NCBI RefSeq assembly: GCF_009905375.1
Contig: NC_133653.1
Location: forward strand, 96,894,609-96,958,608
Direction: 5' to 3'
Length of the DNA: 64,000 nucleotides
Source of the DNA: Apium graveolens
Lineage: Eukaryota > Streptophyta > Magnoliopsida > Apiales > Apiaceae
Positions within the stretch are counted from its first letter, which is position 1. Every line of letters begins with the position of its first letter. The position numbers and the translations under genes were made by a program. Positions 33,701 to 44,935 of the stretch are shown piece by piece. The notes beneath the pieces are model-generated. The model was not told the DNA's origin. It searched no databases and worked only from the letters and a program-made list of their open reading frames with translations.

Positions 33701-34940
33701 TCACGGGTGATAATGTATCAAACAATCGTAATCCTTAATCAGCTCTAACCATCTCCGTTGCCTCATGTTGAGTTCCTTTTACGTAAATATATATACTTCA
33801 GGCTTTTATGATCCATGTAAATTTCGTATCTTTTTCCATATAAATAGTGTCTCTATATCTTGAGCGTGAATATAATGGCTTCTAACTCCAAATCGTGCAT
33901 AGGATACTTCATTTAATGAGGTTTAAGTTGTCTTGATGCATATGCAGTCATCTTATTGTGTTGCAATAGCATACAGCCCAATCCTTTATGTGAAGAATCA
34001 CTATATATCACAAATTCTCCTTTGTCATCTGGTAGTACTAACACCGGAGCGGTAACTAACTTCTTCTTTAGCTCTTGAAAACTTTCTTCACATTCGGCAT
34101 TCCATTCAAACTTCTGATTCTTCCTTGTTAACTTAGTCAGTGGTGTGGCGATCTTTGAGAAATCCTTTACAAATCTTCTATAATACCCATCCAATCCTAG
34201 AAAACTTCTCACTTCCATAGGTGACCTTGGTCTTTCCCACCTCATAACCACTTTAATCTTTGCGGGATTTACCTTAATTCCTTCACTCCCAATTATATGC
34301 CCTAGAAATTGGACTTCTCTTAACCAAAATTCGCACTTTGAAAATTTCGCGTATAACTTCTCTTGTCTGAGAGTTTCCAACTTAGAATATATTAAAATGT
34401 CATCAATGAAAACCACAACAAATTTGTCTAAGTATTTCTTAAAAAATCGATTCATTAGATCCATAAAAGCTTCACGGTTGTTCGTTAATCCAAAGGGCAT
34501 TACTAAAAACTCATAATGTTCGTATCTTGTCCAAATGTCATCTTCGGAACGTCTTCTGGTTTGATCTTCAATTGATGGTATCCTGACCTCAAATCAATCT
34601 TGGAAAAACACTTAGCTCCTTTTAATTAGTCAAATAGATCATCTATCCTTGGTAACGGGTATCGGTTCTTAATCGTCATCTTATTCAACTCTCGTTAATC
34701 TATACATAATCTCATACTTCTGTCCGTCTTTACGAACAGAACTAGCGTTCCCCACGATGATGTACATGGCCTTATTACCCCTTTATCCAAAAGCTTTTGT
34801 AGTTGACTTGCTAAATCTTTCATTTCTGTTGGTGCCATTCTATATGGTGCCTTCGAAACTGGTTTTATGCTTGGAGCAAGGTTGATCTCGAACTCAATTT
34901 GTCGATCTGGCGATAATCCTGGTAACTCTTCTGAAAACAC
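33701..34940 (-). pseudogene. pol: Reverse transcriptase and RNase H of O
   Basis: Two main blocks: 34940-34695 (YRMAPTEMKDLASQLQKLL, then CID of the RT core) and 34500-33913 ([27 protein letters not shown] active site, then [16 protein letters not shown] and the RNase H-side YASRQLKPH). A piece is missing just after [10 protein letters not shown], where G1 and G3 have about 15 more residues. The region 33701-33910 holds decayed RNase H text with stops. Ty3-type RT. Confidence 0.75.
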
Positions 34941-35077
34941 GTCCGAAAACTTCTTAACCGCTATGATTTCTTCTATACTTCCTACTTTGAATCCACTACA
35001 TAAGCTAAAAATGCTTCACAACCTTTCCTAAGCAACTTGTTGGCTTGAACAACTGTAAGAAACAATTGTCCTGGCCT

Positions 35078-35401
35078 CTAACCTCTAAATATCACCTTTT
35101 CTCCACTTTCTGCTCTTAGATAAACCTTTTTAAATCTACAATCTATCTGAGCATTATTCTTTCCTAACCAATCTATTCCTAATATTATATCAAATTCCCC
35201 AAACTTGAAGAGTATCAAGTAAACTGGGAACTTATACCCGGAGATATCAATCTCACACTTTGGGAAAAATTGACTTACAGGTATCTTCTCCTGATTAGAA
35301 ATTACCACATTCATTAATTCACTCATAGACCTTGTATCGCATCCTAGTCTATCAATAAAAGTTTCAGATATAAAAGATCTTATAGCTCCTGAATCGATCA
35401 A
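35078..35401 (-). pseudogene. pol: Aspartic protease of O
   Basis: The protease active site DSGAIRSFIS is near the block start, and FGEFDIILGIDWLGKNNAQIDC is the usual second half. The block is 107 codons, ending TGA or TAG at 35078. It is nearly the same text as G1 (42326-41997) and G3 (60500-60230). Bases 34941-35077 are decayed linker. Confidence 0.8.
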
Positions 35402-35644
35402 TACCTTAGCTTCAATATTTTACATCGAAAGCATCATTTCTGAATTCTGAACCGCAACCTTCATTTTCAAGGCAAAAGTCCTTGCTGACGCTTGTGGAGC
35501 TGTTTCAGATGGTGGAAGTCAATCTAATACCTCAGTGGGTATAGTTGAACTAGTGGTTGCTACACTCATCATACTCCTGAGTGGTCCTGGCGATTTGCAT
35601 TCTTTAGCGATGTGTCCTGGCTTCCCACACTTGAAGCATGTAAC
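35402..35644 (-). pseudogene. gag: Gag-protease linker of O, left part
   Basis: It encodes a CFKCGKPGHIAKEC-type knuckle close to 35600-35640, then a Ser/Thr/Pro-rich linker with a stop near 35520, leading to the protease at 35401. The gag frame is cut at 35645 by G1; the rest of the zinc region resumes at 48264. Confidence 0.65.
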
Positions 35645-35649
35645 TTCCG
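35645..35649. repeat. Target site duplication of G1, left copy (TTCCG)
   Basis: It matches 48259-48263 exactly and flanks G1. The LTR's first base here is A, not T (AGTAACG for TGTAACG), a point change in the terminal dinucleotide. Confidence 0.8.
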
Positions 35650-38600
35650 AGTAACGCCCTCCAGACCCGGGGTATAAGTCTGGGGTTACTAGCTAATCAC
35701 CAAACCTGTACAATCTGATTAACAATTAATAAAGAAATGAAATCAAACCCCTTTAACACTAACAAGGATCTTTTTAGGTTGAAGTATGAAAACAAGAACC
35801 ACTAACTACTTTTATTACAAACCAACATTCAAAATCTCACAAACTCTCTTTATTACAAACCATTGTCTAATTCATTTTAAACTAAGTTCAACTTTTATTC
35901 AAACACACACACTATCTATCAACACTCCACCTGCTCGGGCAACTCAAAGCTTTCTTCCTGGATTGGGATCAACACCTTGGGTATGAGAGGATCTCGAGGC
36001 TTGACCCGCTTCTTTACCACTCGAGTCCTGATGGGTTTCATATTCCTTCTTAACTGAAAACAATAAGGTGAATAACAAAAAAGGGGTGAGCCAAAAATTG
36101 CTCAACAAGTCCACAAAATATAAACAGTGTTAAAGTATTTTAAATGAATCCGTCATCCCGGGTATATCTGCAAAGATATAACCCCACGAGAATAGAAAGA
36201 AGGCCTTTACTGGCGAGTATAAATGAACTAAACTGGACACAAGTTCGCATCTTTATTCTGCTGATCAGTCAGAATATAATGCAGATCCATATCTCAATAT
36301 ATAGATCCAGTCAGGTACCCAGGCACTACGGCCCACATCGGGGCACCAGTCATCCCGGTCCTCAGGATTAAGACACACTCAATCGCAAAATATCATTATC
36401 CAGTCCATCGCTTAGCAACCGGAACAATCGGTATGCTTTGACATATTCTAATCACTAGAATATATCAATCTCAATGTATCATCAATGGAATATGAACCAA
36501 GTATCCAAAGAAATGGAGAAATCAAGAATCAAAATAAAATATGAACAAAGGAATAGCAAGTGTGTATCAGTGATTAAGAACAATAATCAAAAGAGTGCAA
36601 ATGTGATAAGCATTTGAATCAATATCACTATTCTGAAAGTAGAATAGGGGAAAAACTTGCCTTTTGCGCGACTCACTGCAGTTAGATCACTTTCGTCTAT
36701 CATCTTAGACTAATACCGACTCAACTTGCCTGGTTGCCTTAGCTTCTGTTGGCAAAACAGACTGGTTAAGTCACGTCGTACTTCATTTATATCTTGAATT
36801 GACTTCACACCGTTCCTAACATCTACCCATGCGCTTATGACTGACTCATATATTACTTACTAGCAATTAAGACTCAATTAACCACGTAATACACATAAGC
36901 ACATAGGCACATAATCATTTTTTATAGTTAAAATAATTTTTAGAACCAAAATCGACTCGCGGATCGCTCAACTAATCTTTATCTGACTCATTTCCCATAT
37001 TCCGGAATTTTTCGGACTCGTCTCGGCACGCATTACGACTGATAATCAAACAAGTAACAGAATCAAATAATTTTTAGAAGAAATTAAGCTTTGATATTAT
37101 TTTTAATGAAGAGAATTCATTTTTCTGAGTCAACAGGCTTTCGTTTCACTCGAATCGGACTAACGGTTGAATTATTATTAATTAAACACTAATAATTCCA
37201 TTTATTATTCACTATAAATAATTATTATTAATTTTTAAAACTCAAAAATAATTTTTAAATCATTATTTAAGAAAAATCAGAATTAAAAATGATTTTTCTA
37301 TAATTTTTGGAATTAAAATGAACTTAATATGATTTATTGAAAATTATTTGATTAATTATCAAAATAATTAATCATTTTTAAATAATTAATAAATAATAAT
37401 TAAATAATAATTAAATAATAAATAATTAATAAAATAATTTAATCTGATTTTTAGAAAATAATTCAGAATTATTTATAATATAAATCAATTAATTAAACAA
37501 TTAATTAATCAATTTATAAAATAAATAAATATAATTTTTAGAATTAATAAAAATAAAATTAAATTCAAAATTCCAGATACATATGTCAGAAAACCATTCC
37601 TGACAAAATCAGATCAAACCCGGGTATTTTACACGGGTCAAACGGGTCAAAATCCGGGTCGTGAAGAACACACCGGATTTTGCCCAGAATCCGGCCACCG
37701 GTGCAGAATCCGGTGAGCCATTTTCAGGCCAAAAACGGAACCGTTTGGTTCAATTTTAAGCTGGAATCAATTCCAAATCACTTCACCAATCTGATTCCGG
37801 CCACAACATACCAAAAAGATCTCAGAATCTTCATCTCCGGTCAAAAATCGAATTCAACTCCGGCCAAAAAAAATCAAAGCCCTAACATTACAAGAACCAA
37901 ATATTCACAGAAATCATCGAGTTGTGTTTTGAAAATCCGACATAAATCCTAGAAATCGTGAATCACTATCCAAGAATCGTTTGTTCAATTAAACACCATG
38001 AATCAACTATAAATCATCTAACAAAGCTATATCAATCATCAAAACATCATAATAACTCCAGAATCAAAAAGTCCTTATTCGAACATAAATCCTAGAATTT
38101 GCAAATCAAAAACTACGAATTAAAATGTGAAATTGATGCTAGAAATATAAAGAACAGATCAAAACCTTCGATTTGGATACTCGAACTGCTTGATTTGGTA
38201 CAGAAATCAGATCAAAATCAACGATTGAATCCTCAACCCGAATTTGTTCAACCCGACCCGGCTGTAGAGAATTTTGTATATTTTTCTGATTTTTAATTAA
38301 TAATTATGATTAATTAAATAAAATTATGCTATTTATAGTAGTAAAATTAATACTCCTAATTAAAATTAAGGCCCTAATTCTACACTTTTTAAAATTAATA
38401 GGCCCTTATTTTATAATTTTTGAGTATTAAAATTTAATTTATAAATATTTTATATATACAATATATATGCTAAAATTTCCCAAAAATTGTGAATAATGCA
38501 AAAATGCAAAGAAATAATATAAATGAAAGTCCTATAATTTTATAAAAATAAAAATGTGATTTTTGTGGGGTTTTTGACACCCAATGGGGCCCAGAAAAGT

Positions 38601-38929
38601 CATTTTTCGTAAAACGAGAAAATTTATAAAATATCTAGATGTTCAGAATAATGCGATTGTAAAAGCCATTTGATGAAAAATAAGGCCCATTATTTTATTT
38701 GAAATACTGGCTTTAAAATCATTGTTTGGGTCGTAAAACGTTTGAAATGAAAACGATGAATGCCTAATAAAATATCTGAAAAATACCTTAAAAATACAGA
38801 AATGGCACGAAATGCACGTAACACATAACAAACAGGGTTTAACAGATAATCACACATAAATGAAACATTAACACACCTTATTGATTATGATTCTGATATA
38901 ATATAAACGTAAATTTCCCAGTCGTTACA
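35650..38929 (-). repeat. 3' LTR of G1
   Basis: About 3.28 kb, from AGTAACGCCCTCC to GTCGTTACA. A TATAAATA box (minus sense) is at 38329-38338. It contains the hairpin-like end CCAGAC...GTCTGG and a CCGG-rich patch near 37690. Confidence 0.85.
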
Positions 38930-38948
38930 TCCTTCCCCCCTTAATAGG
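38930..38948 (-). promoter_or_regulatory. Polypurine tract of G1
   Basis: TCCTTCCCCCCTTAATAGG on the plus strand reads as a purine run in element sense, next to the LTR end. Confidence 0.75.
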
Positions 38949-38967
38949 ATTCTGTCCTCAGAATCTT

Positions 38968-40220
38968 CTATGAAAATAAATAAGGGTATTTTTCTAACAT
39001 CTCGCTCTCAAGTTCCCAGGTTGATTCTTCAACCATAGGATTTCTCCACAACACTCGCACTAAATATACAGACTTATTTCTCAACACTTTCTCTCGCCGA
39101 TCTAAAATTCTTACCGGCTGCTCTACAAAAGACAAATCAGGTTGGATTTCTATCGGCTCATACTCTATTACATGCCTAAAATCAGGATTATACCGCTTAA
39201 GCATTGACACGTGAAACACATTATGAATATGTTGCATATGAGGCGGTAAAGCTAATTCGTACGCAACTTTTCCCACTTTCTTCAAAATTTCAAATGGTCT
39301 GACATATCGTGGTTTCAATTTACCCTTATTGCCAAATCTGGTCAATCCTTTCCATGGCGATATTTTGAGTAGTACATTTTCTCCTTCCTGATAGTCCATA
39401 TCTTTCCTGACTTGATCTGCATATTTGCGCTGCCTGTCTTGTGCTGCATTGAGTCATTTCTGAATGAGTTCAATCTTTTCTTTCATCTGTAGAATTAATT
39501 CTAGACCCAAATTTTTGCGTTCTCCAACTTCATCCCAATGTACTGGTGATCTGCATTTTCTCCCATATAGTGCTTCATATGGTGGCATTCCAATGCTCGC
39601 GTGATAGCTGTTATTATAAGAAAATTCCACTAGAGGTATATGTTCATCCCAACTGCCTTCAAAATCGATCGCACAAACTCTTAGCATGTCTTCAATCGTT
39701 TGGATAGTTCTTTCACTTTGCCCATCGGTTTGCGGATGATAAGCGGTACTCATGTTCAATTTAGTTCCAAGACATTCTTGAAATTGTCTCCAAAATCTTT
39801 AGTTGAAACGAGGATCTCGATCAGACACGATAGATATTGGAACTCCATGTCGCATCACAATTTCCTTGAGATATATGTGCACTAGCTTATCAAGTGAAAA
39901 TCTTTCGTTAATTGGTAGAAAATGTGCTGACTTTGTGAGTCTGTTAATGATTACCCATATCGCATCATGATTTGCCCTAGTCCTCGGTAGTCCTACTATA
40001 AAATCCATTGCTAGATGTTCCCATTTCCATTCTGGAATGTCTAACGGTTGTAATAATCCGCTCGGACGTTGATGTTCCGCTTTAACTCGTTGGCATGTGT
40101 AGCATTTACTCAACCATTCTGCTATTTCCTTCTTCATGTTCGGCCACCAGAAGTTTTCCTTCAGACCGCGATACATTTTTATGCTTCCTGGATGAATGGA
40201 ATACTTTGAACTGTGTGCAT
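38968..40220 (-). pseudogene. pol: Integrase and chromodomain of G1
   Basis: Three open blocks in one frame: 40176-39799 (zinc-finger [14 protein letters not shown] and core [21 protein letters not shown]), 39759-39454 (MSTAYHPQTDGQSERTIQT, YEALYGRKCRSP) and 39399-38968 ([22 protein letters not shown], chromodomain LDRREKVLRN, VLWRNPMVEESTWE). The chromodomain is complete and ends KYPYLFS with TAG at 38968-38970. Stops between blocks: TAA near 39799 and TGA near 39454. Integrase would insert the cDNA, and the chromodomain would guide it to heterochromatin. Confidence 0.8.
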
Positions 40221-40221
40221 C

Positions 40222-40790
40222 TCACATTATTTCTTCTCTTAATTCTGCCACATTAGGGATCCAGATTCTCGACGCAAAGCGTAAAATTCCTTCGTTATCT
40301 TTCTGAGTGGTGATCTCTTCTCCCGTTAGGTCGTCATCTTGACTCATTACTTCTTCCTGACAGCGGCGAATCTTCTCGAGCAACTCTGGTTGGAAAGTCA
40401 TAGCGTAGATAGCTTCTGCAGATTCATTGGGAATACGAATCTCGATTTCCAATTTGTCGAATTCCTTGGTTAATTCTTCACATAAAGTTAACCGATTCAA
40501 TCTTTCTTTCCTGCTCAGCGCATCTGCTACAACATTTGCTTTCCCTGGATGATAACTGATCGTGACATCGTAATCCTTTATCAATTCCAGCCATCGACGT
40601 TGTCACATGTTCAGCTCCTTTTGCGTAAAGATATACTTTAGACTTTTATGATCTGTGTAGATTTCACATTTTTCACCATAGAGATAATGTCTCCAAAGCT
40701 TCAACGCAAATACGATCGCTTCCAATTTCAGGTCATGAGTAAGATATTTCTGTTCATGAGGTTTAAGTTGTCTCGAAACATAATGTTACC
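40222..40790 (-). pseudogene. pol: RNase H of G1, with small deletion
   Basis: After MQHG the normal text [13 protein letters not shown] is missing a few bases near 40785, which shifts the frame. The RNase H part ([36 protein letters not shown]) then continues to 40222. A TGA at 40603-40605 stands where O and G3 have an Arg codon. The frame ends at a TGA that replaces a sense codon before [13 protein letters not shown]. Confidence 0.75.
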
Positions 40791-41933
40791 GTGTTGCATC
40801 AATACACATCCTAGCCCGCGAGACGAAGCGTCGCTGTAAATGATGAAATTTCCATATTCGTCTGGTAATACAAGTACCAGTGCGGTTACTAACCGATTCT
40901 TTAGCTCTTGAAAACTTTCCTCACATTTATCATTCCATTCAAACTTTTCACTTTTTCGAGTTAACTTGGTCAGCGGCGTTGCTATTTTCGCAAAATCTTT
41001 GACAAACCTTCGATAGTATCCTGCCAATCCCAAGAAACTTTGAACTTCTGTCGGCGTCTTTGGTCTTTCCCAATTTAACACAGCTTCAATCTTTGCTGGA
41101 TCAACTTGGATGCCTTCTCTACTAATGATATGCCCTAGAAATTGTACTTTTCTTAACCAGAATTCACATTTCAAAAATTTCGCGTATAGTTGTTCTTTCC
41201 TTAGAATTTCCAAAGCTATCCTCAAGTGTTTCGCATGCTCTTCTTATGTCCTTGAGTAAATCAAGATGTCATCAATGAATACAATCACGAATTTGTCCAA
41301 GTATCTCTTGAATACTCTATTCATTAGATCCATGAATGCTGTTGGCGCATTTGCCAAACCGAATGCCATTACCAAAAACTCGTAATGTCCATATCTCGTG
41401 CGAAACGCAGTCTTGGGAATATCTTCAACTTTAATCTTCAATTGATGATAGCCTGATCGCAAATCTATCTTAGAAAACCATGCTGCTCCCTTTAGCTGAT
41501 CGAACAAATCGTCGATTCTCGGTAAAGGATACTTGTTCTTAATAGTAAGTTTATTCAATTCTCGATAGTCGATGCACAATTGCATGCTGCCATCCTTCTT
41601 CTTTACGAATAACACTGGTGCACCCCATGGGGATACACTAGGTCGTATGATGCCTCGGTCTAGAAGATCTTGCAGTTGCGTTGACAATTCCTTCATTTCC
41701 ACTGGAGCCATTCGATATGGAGCTTTCGAAACTGGTTTTGTGCCTAGTGCTAGATCAATCGTGAACTCGATTTCTCGATCTGGAGGTAACCTTGGAAGCT
41801 CGTCTGAAAAGACGTCTGGAAACTCGCATACCACTGGAATGTCTTTTATTCTAGGACTTCTTTTTTCAGTATCTAACACGTAAGCTATGTACGCCTCACA
41901 TCCTTGTCGAAGCAACCATTTAGTCTGCATCAC
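40791..41933 (-). pseudogene. pol: Reverse transcriptase of G1
   Basis: Block 41933-41244 (229 codons): [56 protein letters not shown] and [11 protein letters not shown] active site. A TAA at 41244 follows; the same frame continues in 41225-40791 with [43 protein letters not shown] and [17 protein letters not shown] text. The RT core is otherwise intact. The block start has no true ATG, as pol follows gag in one polyprotein. Confidence 0.85.
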
Positions 41934-41996
41934 AATGAGAAATTTCTTCCGCTTTTTTTCGCCTTTGAATATTACCGTTGCATTTTCCGCAGTTCG

Positions 41997-42326
41997 CTAT
42001 TTGACTTTCTTATTCGCACAATCTATCTGAGAATTATGACAAGCTAACCAATCCATTCCTAAAATGACATCAAATTCTCCTAACTTAAAAGGAATTAAAT
42101 CTACCGAAAATTGATGTCCGACTATTTTTATATCACACGCAGGACATACTCGATCCACTGGAACTTGGTCGTCATTCGCTAATTTTATAATTAACGTCTC
42201 ACCCAACCATTCAATTCCACAATGTAACTTATCAAGAAATTCTTCAGAAATAAATGAACGAGTAGCTCCAGAATCAATTAATACTCTTGAACTTACGTAA
42301 TTCACCAAAAGCGTACCTACAATCAC
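41997..42326 (-). pseudogene. pol: Aspartic protease of G1
   Basis: DSGATRSFIS active site and FGEFDVILGMDWLACHNSQIDC. 109 codons, ending at a TAG-type stop at 41997. It lies between zinc knuckles and RT, as usual. Confidence 0.85.
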
Positions 42327-42440
42327 ACTTGGTCTCTACACTGATTCTTTCATTGTCATGTTAAAAGTTCTTGCTTTGGGTTGATTAGGCGGCGGCGGAG
42401 GTAATGCCAACACTCTTGGAATACTGGCTGCCATAGCTGG

Positions 42441-42923
42441 TCATTTGCAATTTCTGGCGATATGTCCTTTCTTTCCACACTGGAAATAAGTCATTTCCGA
42501 TGTTCTACCTGTTGGACATTCGTTAGAATAATGCCCTTTCTGCTTACACCGATAGCACGTTACATCCATTTTTATACATACACCAGTATGCTTTCGATTA
42601 CATGTCTTGCAGTATGGCACTGGAACTCTGACCATTCCCTGTTGACTGGAGGTTTGGAAACGATTACCTGCTTTCTGTGGACCTTGTCCTATCCTTTTAA
42701 AATTCAAATTTGCCCGGGCTTGGAATCCCGGCTTTTTGCTGGAGCGATCTTGGAAACTTCCCTAACCTTTGTCTTGCTGAGATCTTTCACTTTCCCCTTC
42801 TATAATCAGAGCTTTCTGAACTACGGCGGTATACGTCGTCAATTCGAAAACTGTAACTTGGCCACGAATCCATGGTCGTAACCCTTCTTGAAACCTTTGA
42901 ACTAGTTTCTCTTCAGTATAAAC
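42441..42923 (-). pseudogene. gag: Zinc-knuckle part of G1 gag
   Basis: CYRCKQKGHYSNEC and FQCGKKGHIARNC follow one another: two CCHC knuckles, preceded by HTGVC. A short linker with an in-frame TAG (near 42765) joins it to gag above, and TGA at 42441 leads to protease. Confidence 0.75.
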
Positions 42924-43508
42924 CTATTCTGGAACAAACCTAGCCAACTCAGTAAATTTGGCTTCATATTCTGCCACGGACATATTTCCATGCTTCAGTT
43001 CTAGAAACTTAATCTGCATTTGGTTCTTCACATAGCGAGGAAAATGCTTTTCTAAAAACAACTCTTTAAACCTATCACACGCAATAACATCTTCACCCTC
43101 CAAAGCCTTTTTAGATTCCCACCAATAATTCGCCTCTCCTTTCAACAAGTAACTAGCAAAATAAGTCTTCAGGTCCTCACCTATCTTCACTAGTGCAAAC
43201 GATTTCTCTATCTCTTTTAACCAGGTGGTAGCTTTAATAGGATCAGTAGACCCTTCATATTCTAGAGGTTTAACTGACTGAAACTGCTTAAAAGTAACAA
43301 CAGATAATACTTGTGGTAATTGAGGCTCAGGACGAGGTGGCTGTTGTAACATTTGTTGTTGTATCTGCTGTTGTTGATGCAGCATATGCTGCTGCATCAT
43401 TACCATCTGTTGTTGCACCAGATGGAACATTTGGTTCATGGTCTCATTAGTCTGGTCTTCGGAATTGCTGTTAGAGGTCTCAGCCCTAGTCTTTCTCTTT
43501 GGTGCCGT
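42924..43508 (-). pseudogene. gag: gag (capsid part) of G1
   Basis: The frame runs from about 43508 to TAG 42924. A Gln-rich tract (residues about 30-65) precedes the capsid text: KQFQSVKPLEYEGSTDPIKA, TWLKEIEKSFALVKIGED, YFASYLLKGEANYWWE, FKELFLEKHFPRYVKNQM. By alignment to O (MSPKNSK) and G3 (MPPRRNT), the start codon should be at 43506-43508, where ACG is found, so the start has probably been lost (ATG to ACG). Confidence 0.75.
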
Positions 43509-44164
43509 CTTCTTCTGATAATAAAACAGGTGATATTTCTTTAACAGTTTAATAAACAATTGACAATATGTAAGGAAAACGATTTATCCTGTATTAATAA
43601 CATGATTTATATAAATAAAACAGTTGCTGAATGTAAAAACTGGAAATGTAAACAGTTAAATAAAATGATTGTTCTTTTTTTTTTCAACAAGAATTATAAT
43701 ATGAAAAACTGTAAAACAATAAAGTGAAAGTAAATGTTGTAAAACTGTAAAGACTGAAATTTAAATAAAAGGAATTGAAAAAGTTCATCTTATATATATG
43801 TGACACCAGCTTCAGGTGTAAATGCTTGATACAAAAAGTCGCGGCCTACTGGTAATTACTACGGCTACAAGTGACACTATCGCTACAAGTTAAACTACTA
43901 CTACAAGTTAAACTACTGATACACGCATACACACTACTCACTAGGTTATACTATGCTGCCTCTATATACACATGTACTCTGGAGTCACTGTCTCAAACTA
44001 TCATTGCCTCAAAACCCATGCGGAATACGCCTAAGCTCCACTCTAAGTGCCTGGACCAAAGTCTGTGCCAATCGGAATATCCTGTAGAACTTTACGAAAG
44101 AAGGTGGTCCATCATGGGTCAAATCATCAAGCTCCCAAGTAGCACTCATCAACACTGACTGTAA
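43509..44164 (-). other. Leader of G1 between the pre-gag ORF and gag
   Basis: Non-coding, about 650 bases, with a poly-T run near 43674 and (TACTAC)-like repeats near 43885-43920. I see no other structure in it. Confidence 0.5.
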
Positions 44165-44743
44165 TCACTGTCTCATATAGTAATCCGGCTGTAGGGACGC
44201 TAACGGTCCTCTGTCCCTCTGATCAAACAGATGCATGATCTCTCGACACTGTGCCCGCCAATACTCCACATCATCCCTCATAACTCTATACTCATGGTAT
44301 GGTACAATATACGGATGAGCAACCTGACCTACTGACTCCTGTGAAGGAACCCTCGGTATACCTGCACCCTGCTGTGGTAAACCTAACTGTAGATCCACAT
44401 TATGCTCTCCCATCCCCTCGACTGGAATCATCTGAACTATGTCCGGCTCTGGGGCATGCACTGGTATAGGAGGTAACAATGGTGGTGGTGGTAACTCATG
44501 TTCAATACCCAGTATAAACTGATGCTCAACTGGTAAAGGAACCATCGGCTCAAGGAACTCAAATGGATCAAACATCTCTATGGGGTCATGAACTATCCCC
44601 TGTACTGGTGGTACCGGCTCCTGTGGCAATGGTAGTGGAGGTGGTAGAGGAGGAAACATATACTCAGATACTGGAGGTATAACTGGTGCTGCTGGCCCAG
44701 TGACTGTTCTCTCGAAAGACGTAGAATAACCAGAAGATGCCAT
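44165..44743 (-). CDS. Pre-gag ORF of G1, open, Pro-rich
   Basis: ATG at 44743 (MASSGYST) to TAG 44165, 192 codons with no internal stop, although gag and pol are broken. It lies between the PBS and gag, where a plain Tekay element has only leader. Residues about 25-90 are Pro/Leu-rich (PPLPPPLPLPQEP). The C-terminal third is helical with VPYHEYRV and QCREIMHLFDQRDRG. The G3 pre-gag ORF (62308-62824) has VPYHQF and then IQELLHIM at the same spacing. I do not recognise a domain and no function is known to me. Alternatives are an upstream ORF that limits gag translation or a separate small protein. Confidence 0.6.
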   Translation of the reverse strand: MASSGYSTSFERTVTGPAAPVIPPVSEYMFPPLPPPLPLPQEPVPPVQGIVHDPIEMFDPFEFLEPMVPLPVEHQFILGIEHELPPPPLLPPIPVHAPEPDIVQMIPVEGMGEHNVDLQLGLPQQGAGIPRVPSQESVGQVAHPYIVPYHEYRVMRDDVEYWRAQCREIMHLFDQRDRGPLASLQPDYYMRQ

Positions 44744-44919
44744 CTGATAATGTACCAAAGAAAAGAAAAGGTCACTAACAATCCTAAGATTTATACTTCC
44801 CTATTCTAATTTGACCTAAATCCTAACACTATTCTTCCTAATTTGACTATCCCTATCATATTTGATCTCCCTATCCTATCTTAATCCTAATGTTCTTGTT
44901 TTCAGGGACCAAACCTACA

Positions 44920-44931
44920 GCTCTGATGCCA
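44920..44931 (-). promoter_or_regulatory. Primer binding site of G1
   Basis: GCTCTGATGCCA, one base from the tRNA-Met PBS complement GCTCTGATACCA. Four bases from the LTR TG at 44936. Confidence 0.8.
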
Positions 44932-44935
44932 AACC

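Noticed and set aside
36144..36371. 75-codon plus-strand ORF repeated at 45434-45661
   Set aside because: It lies in the two LTRs of G1, so its presence twice is only LTR duplication. No codon bias or domain.
37680..37952. 90-codon plus ORF in the G1 LTR, also at 46941
   Set aside because: Opposite strand to the element, breaks in the second LTR copy, and low-complexity text from the CCGG-rich patch.
38643..38831. 62-codon minus ORF repeated at 47972-48160
   Set aside because: Same cause: LTR duplication in U3 of G1. Hydrophobic text by chance in AT-rich DNA.
42462..42881. 139-codon plus-strand ORF
   Set aside because: Antisense shadow of the G1 gag zinc-knuckle region.
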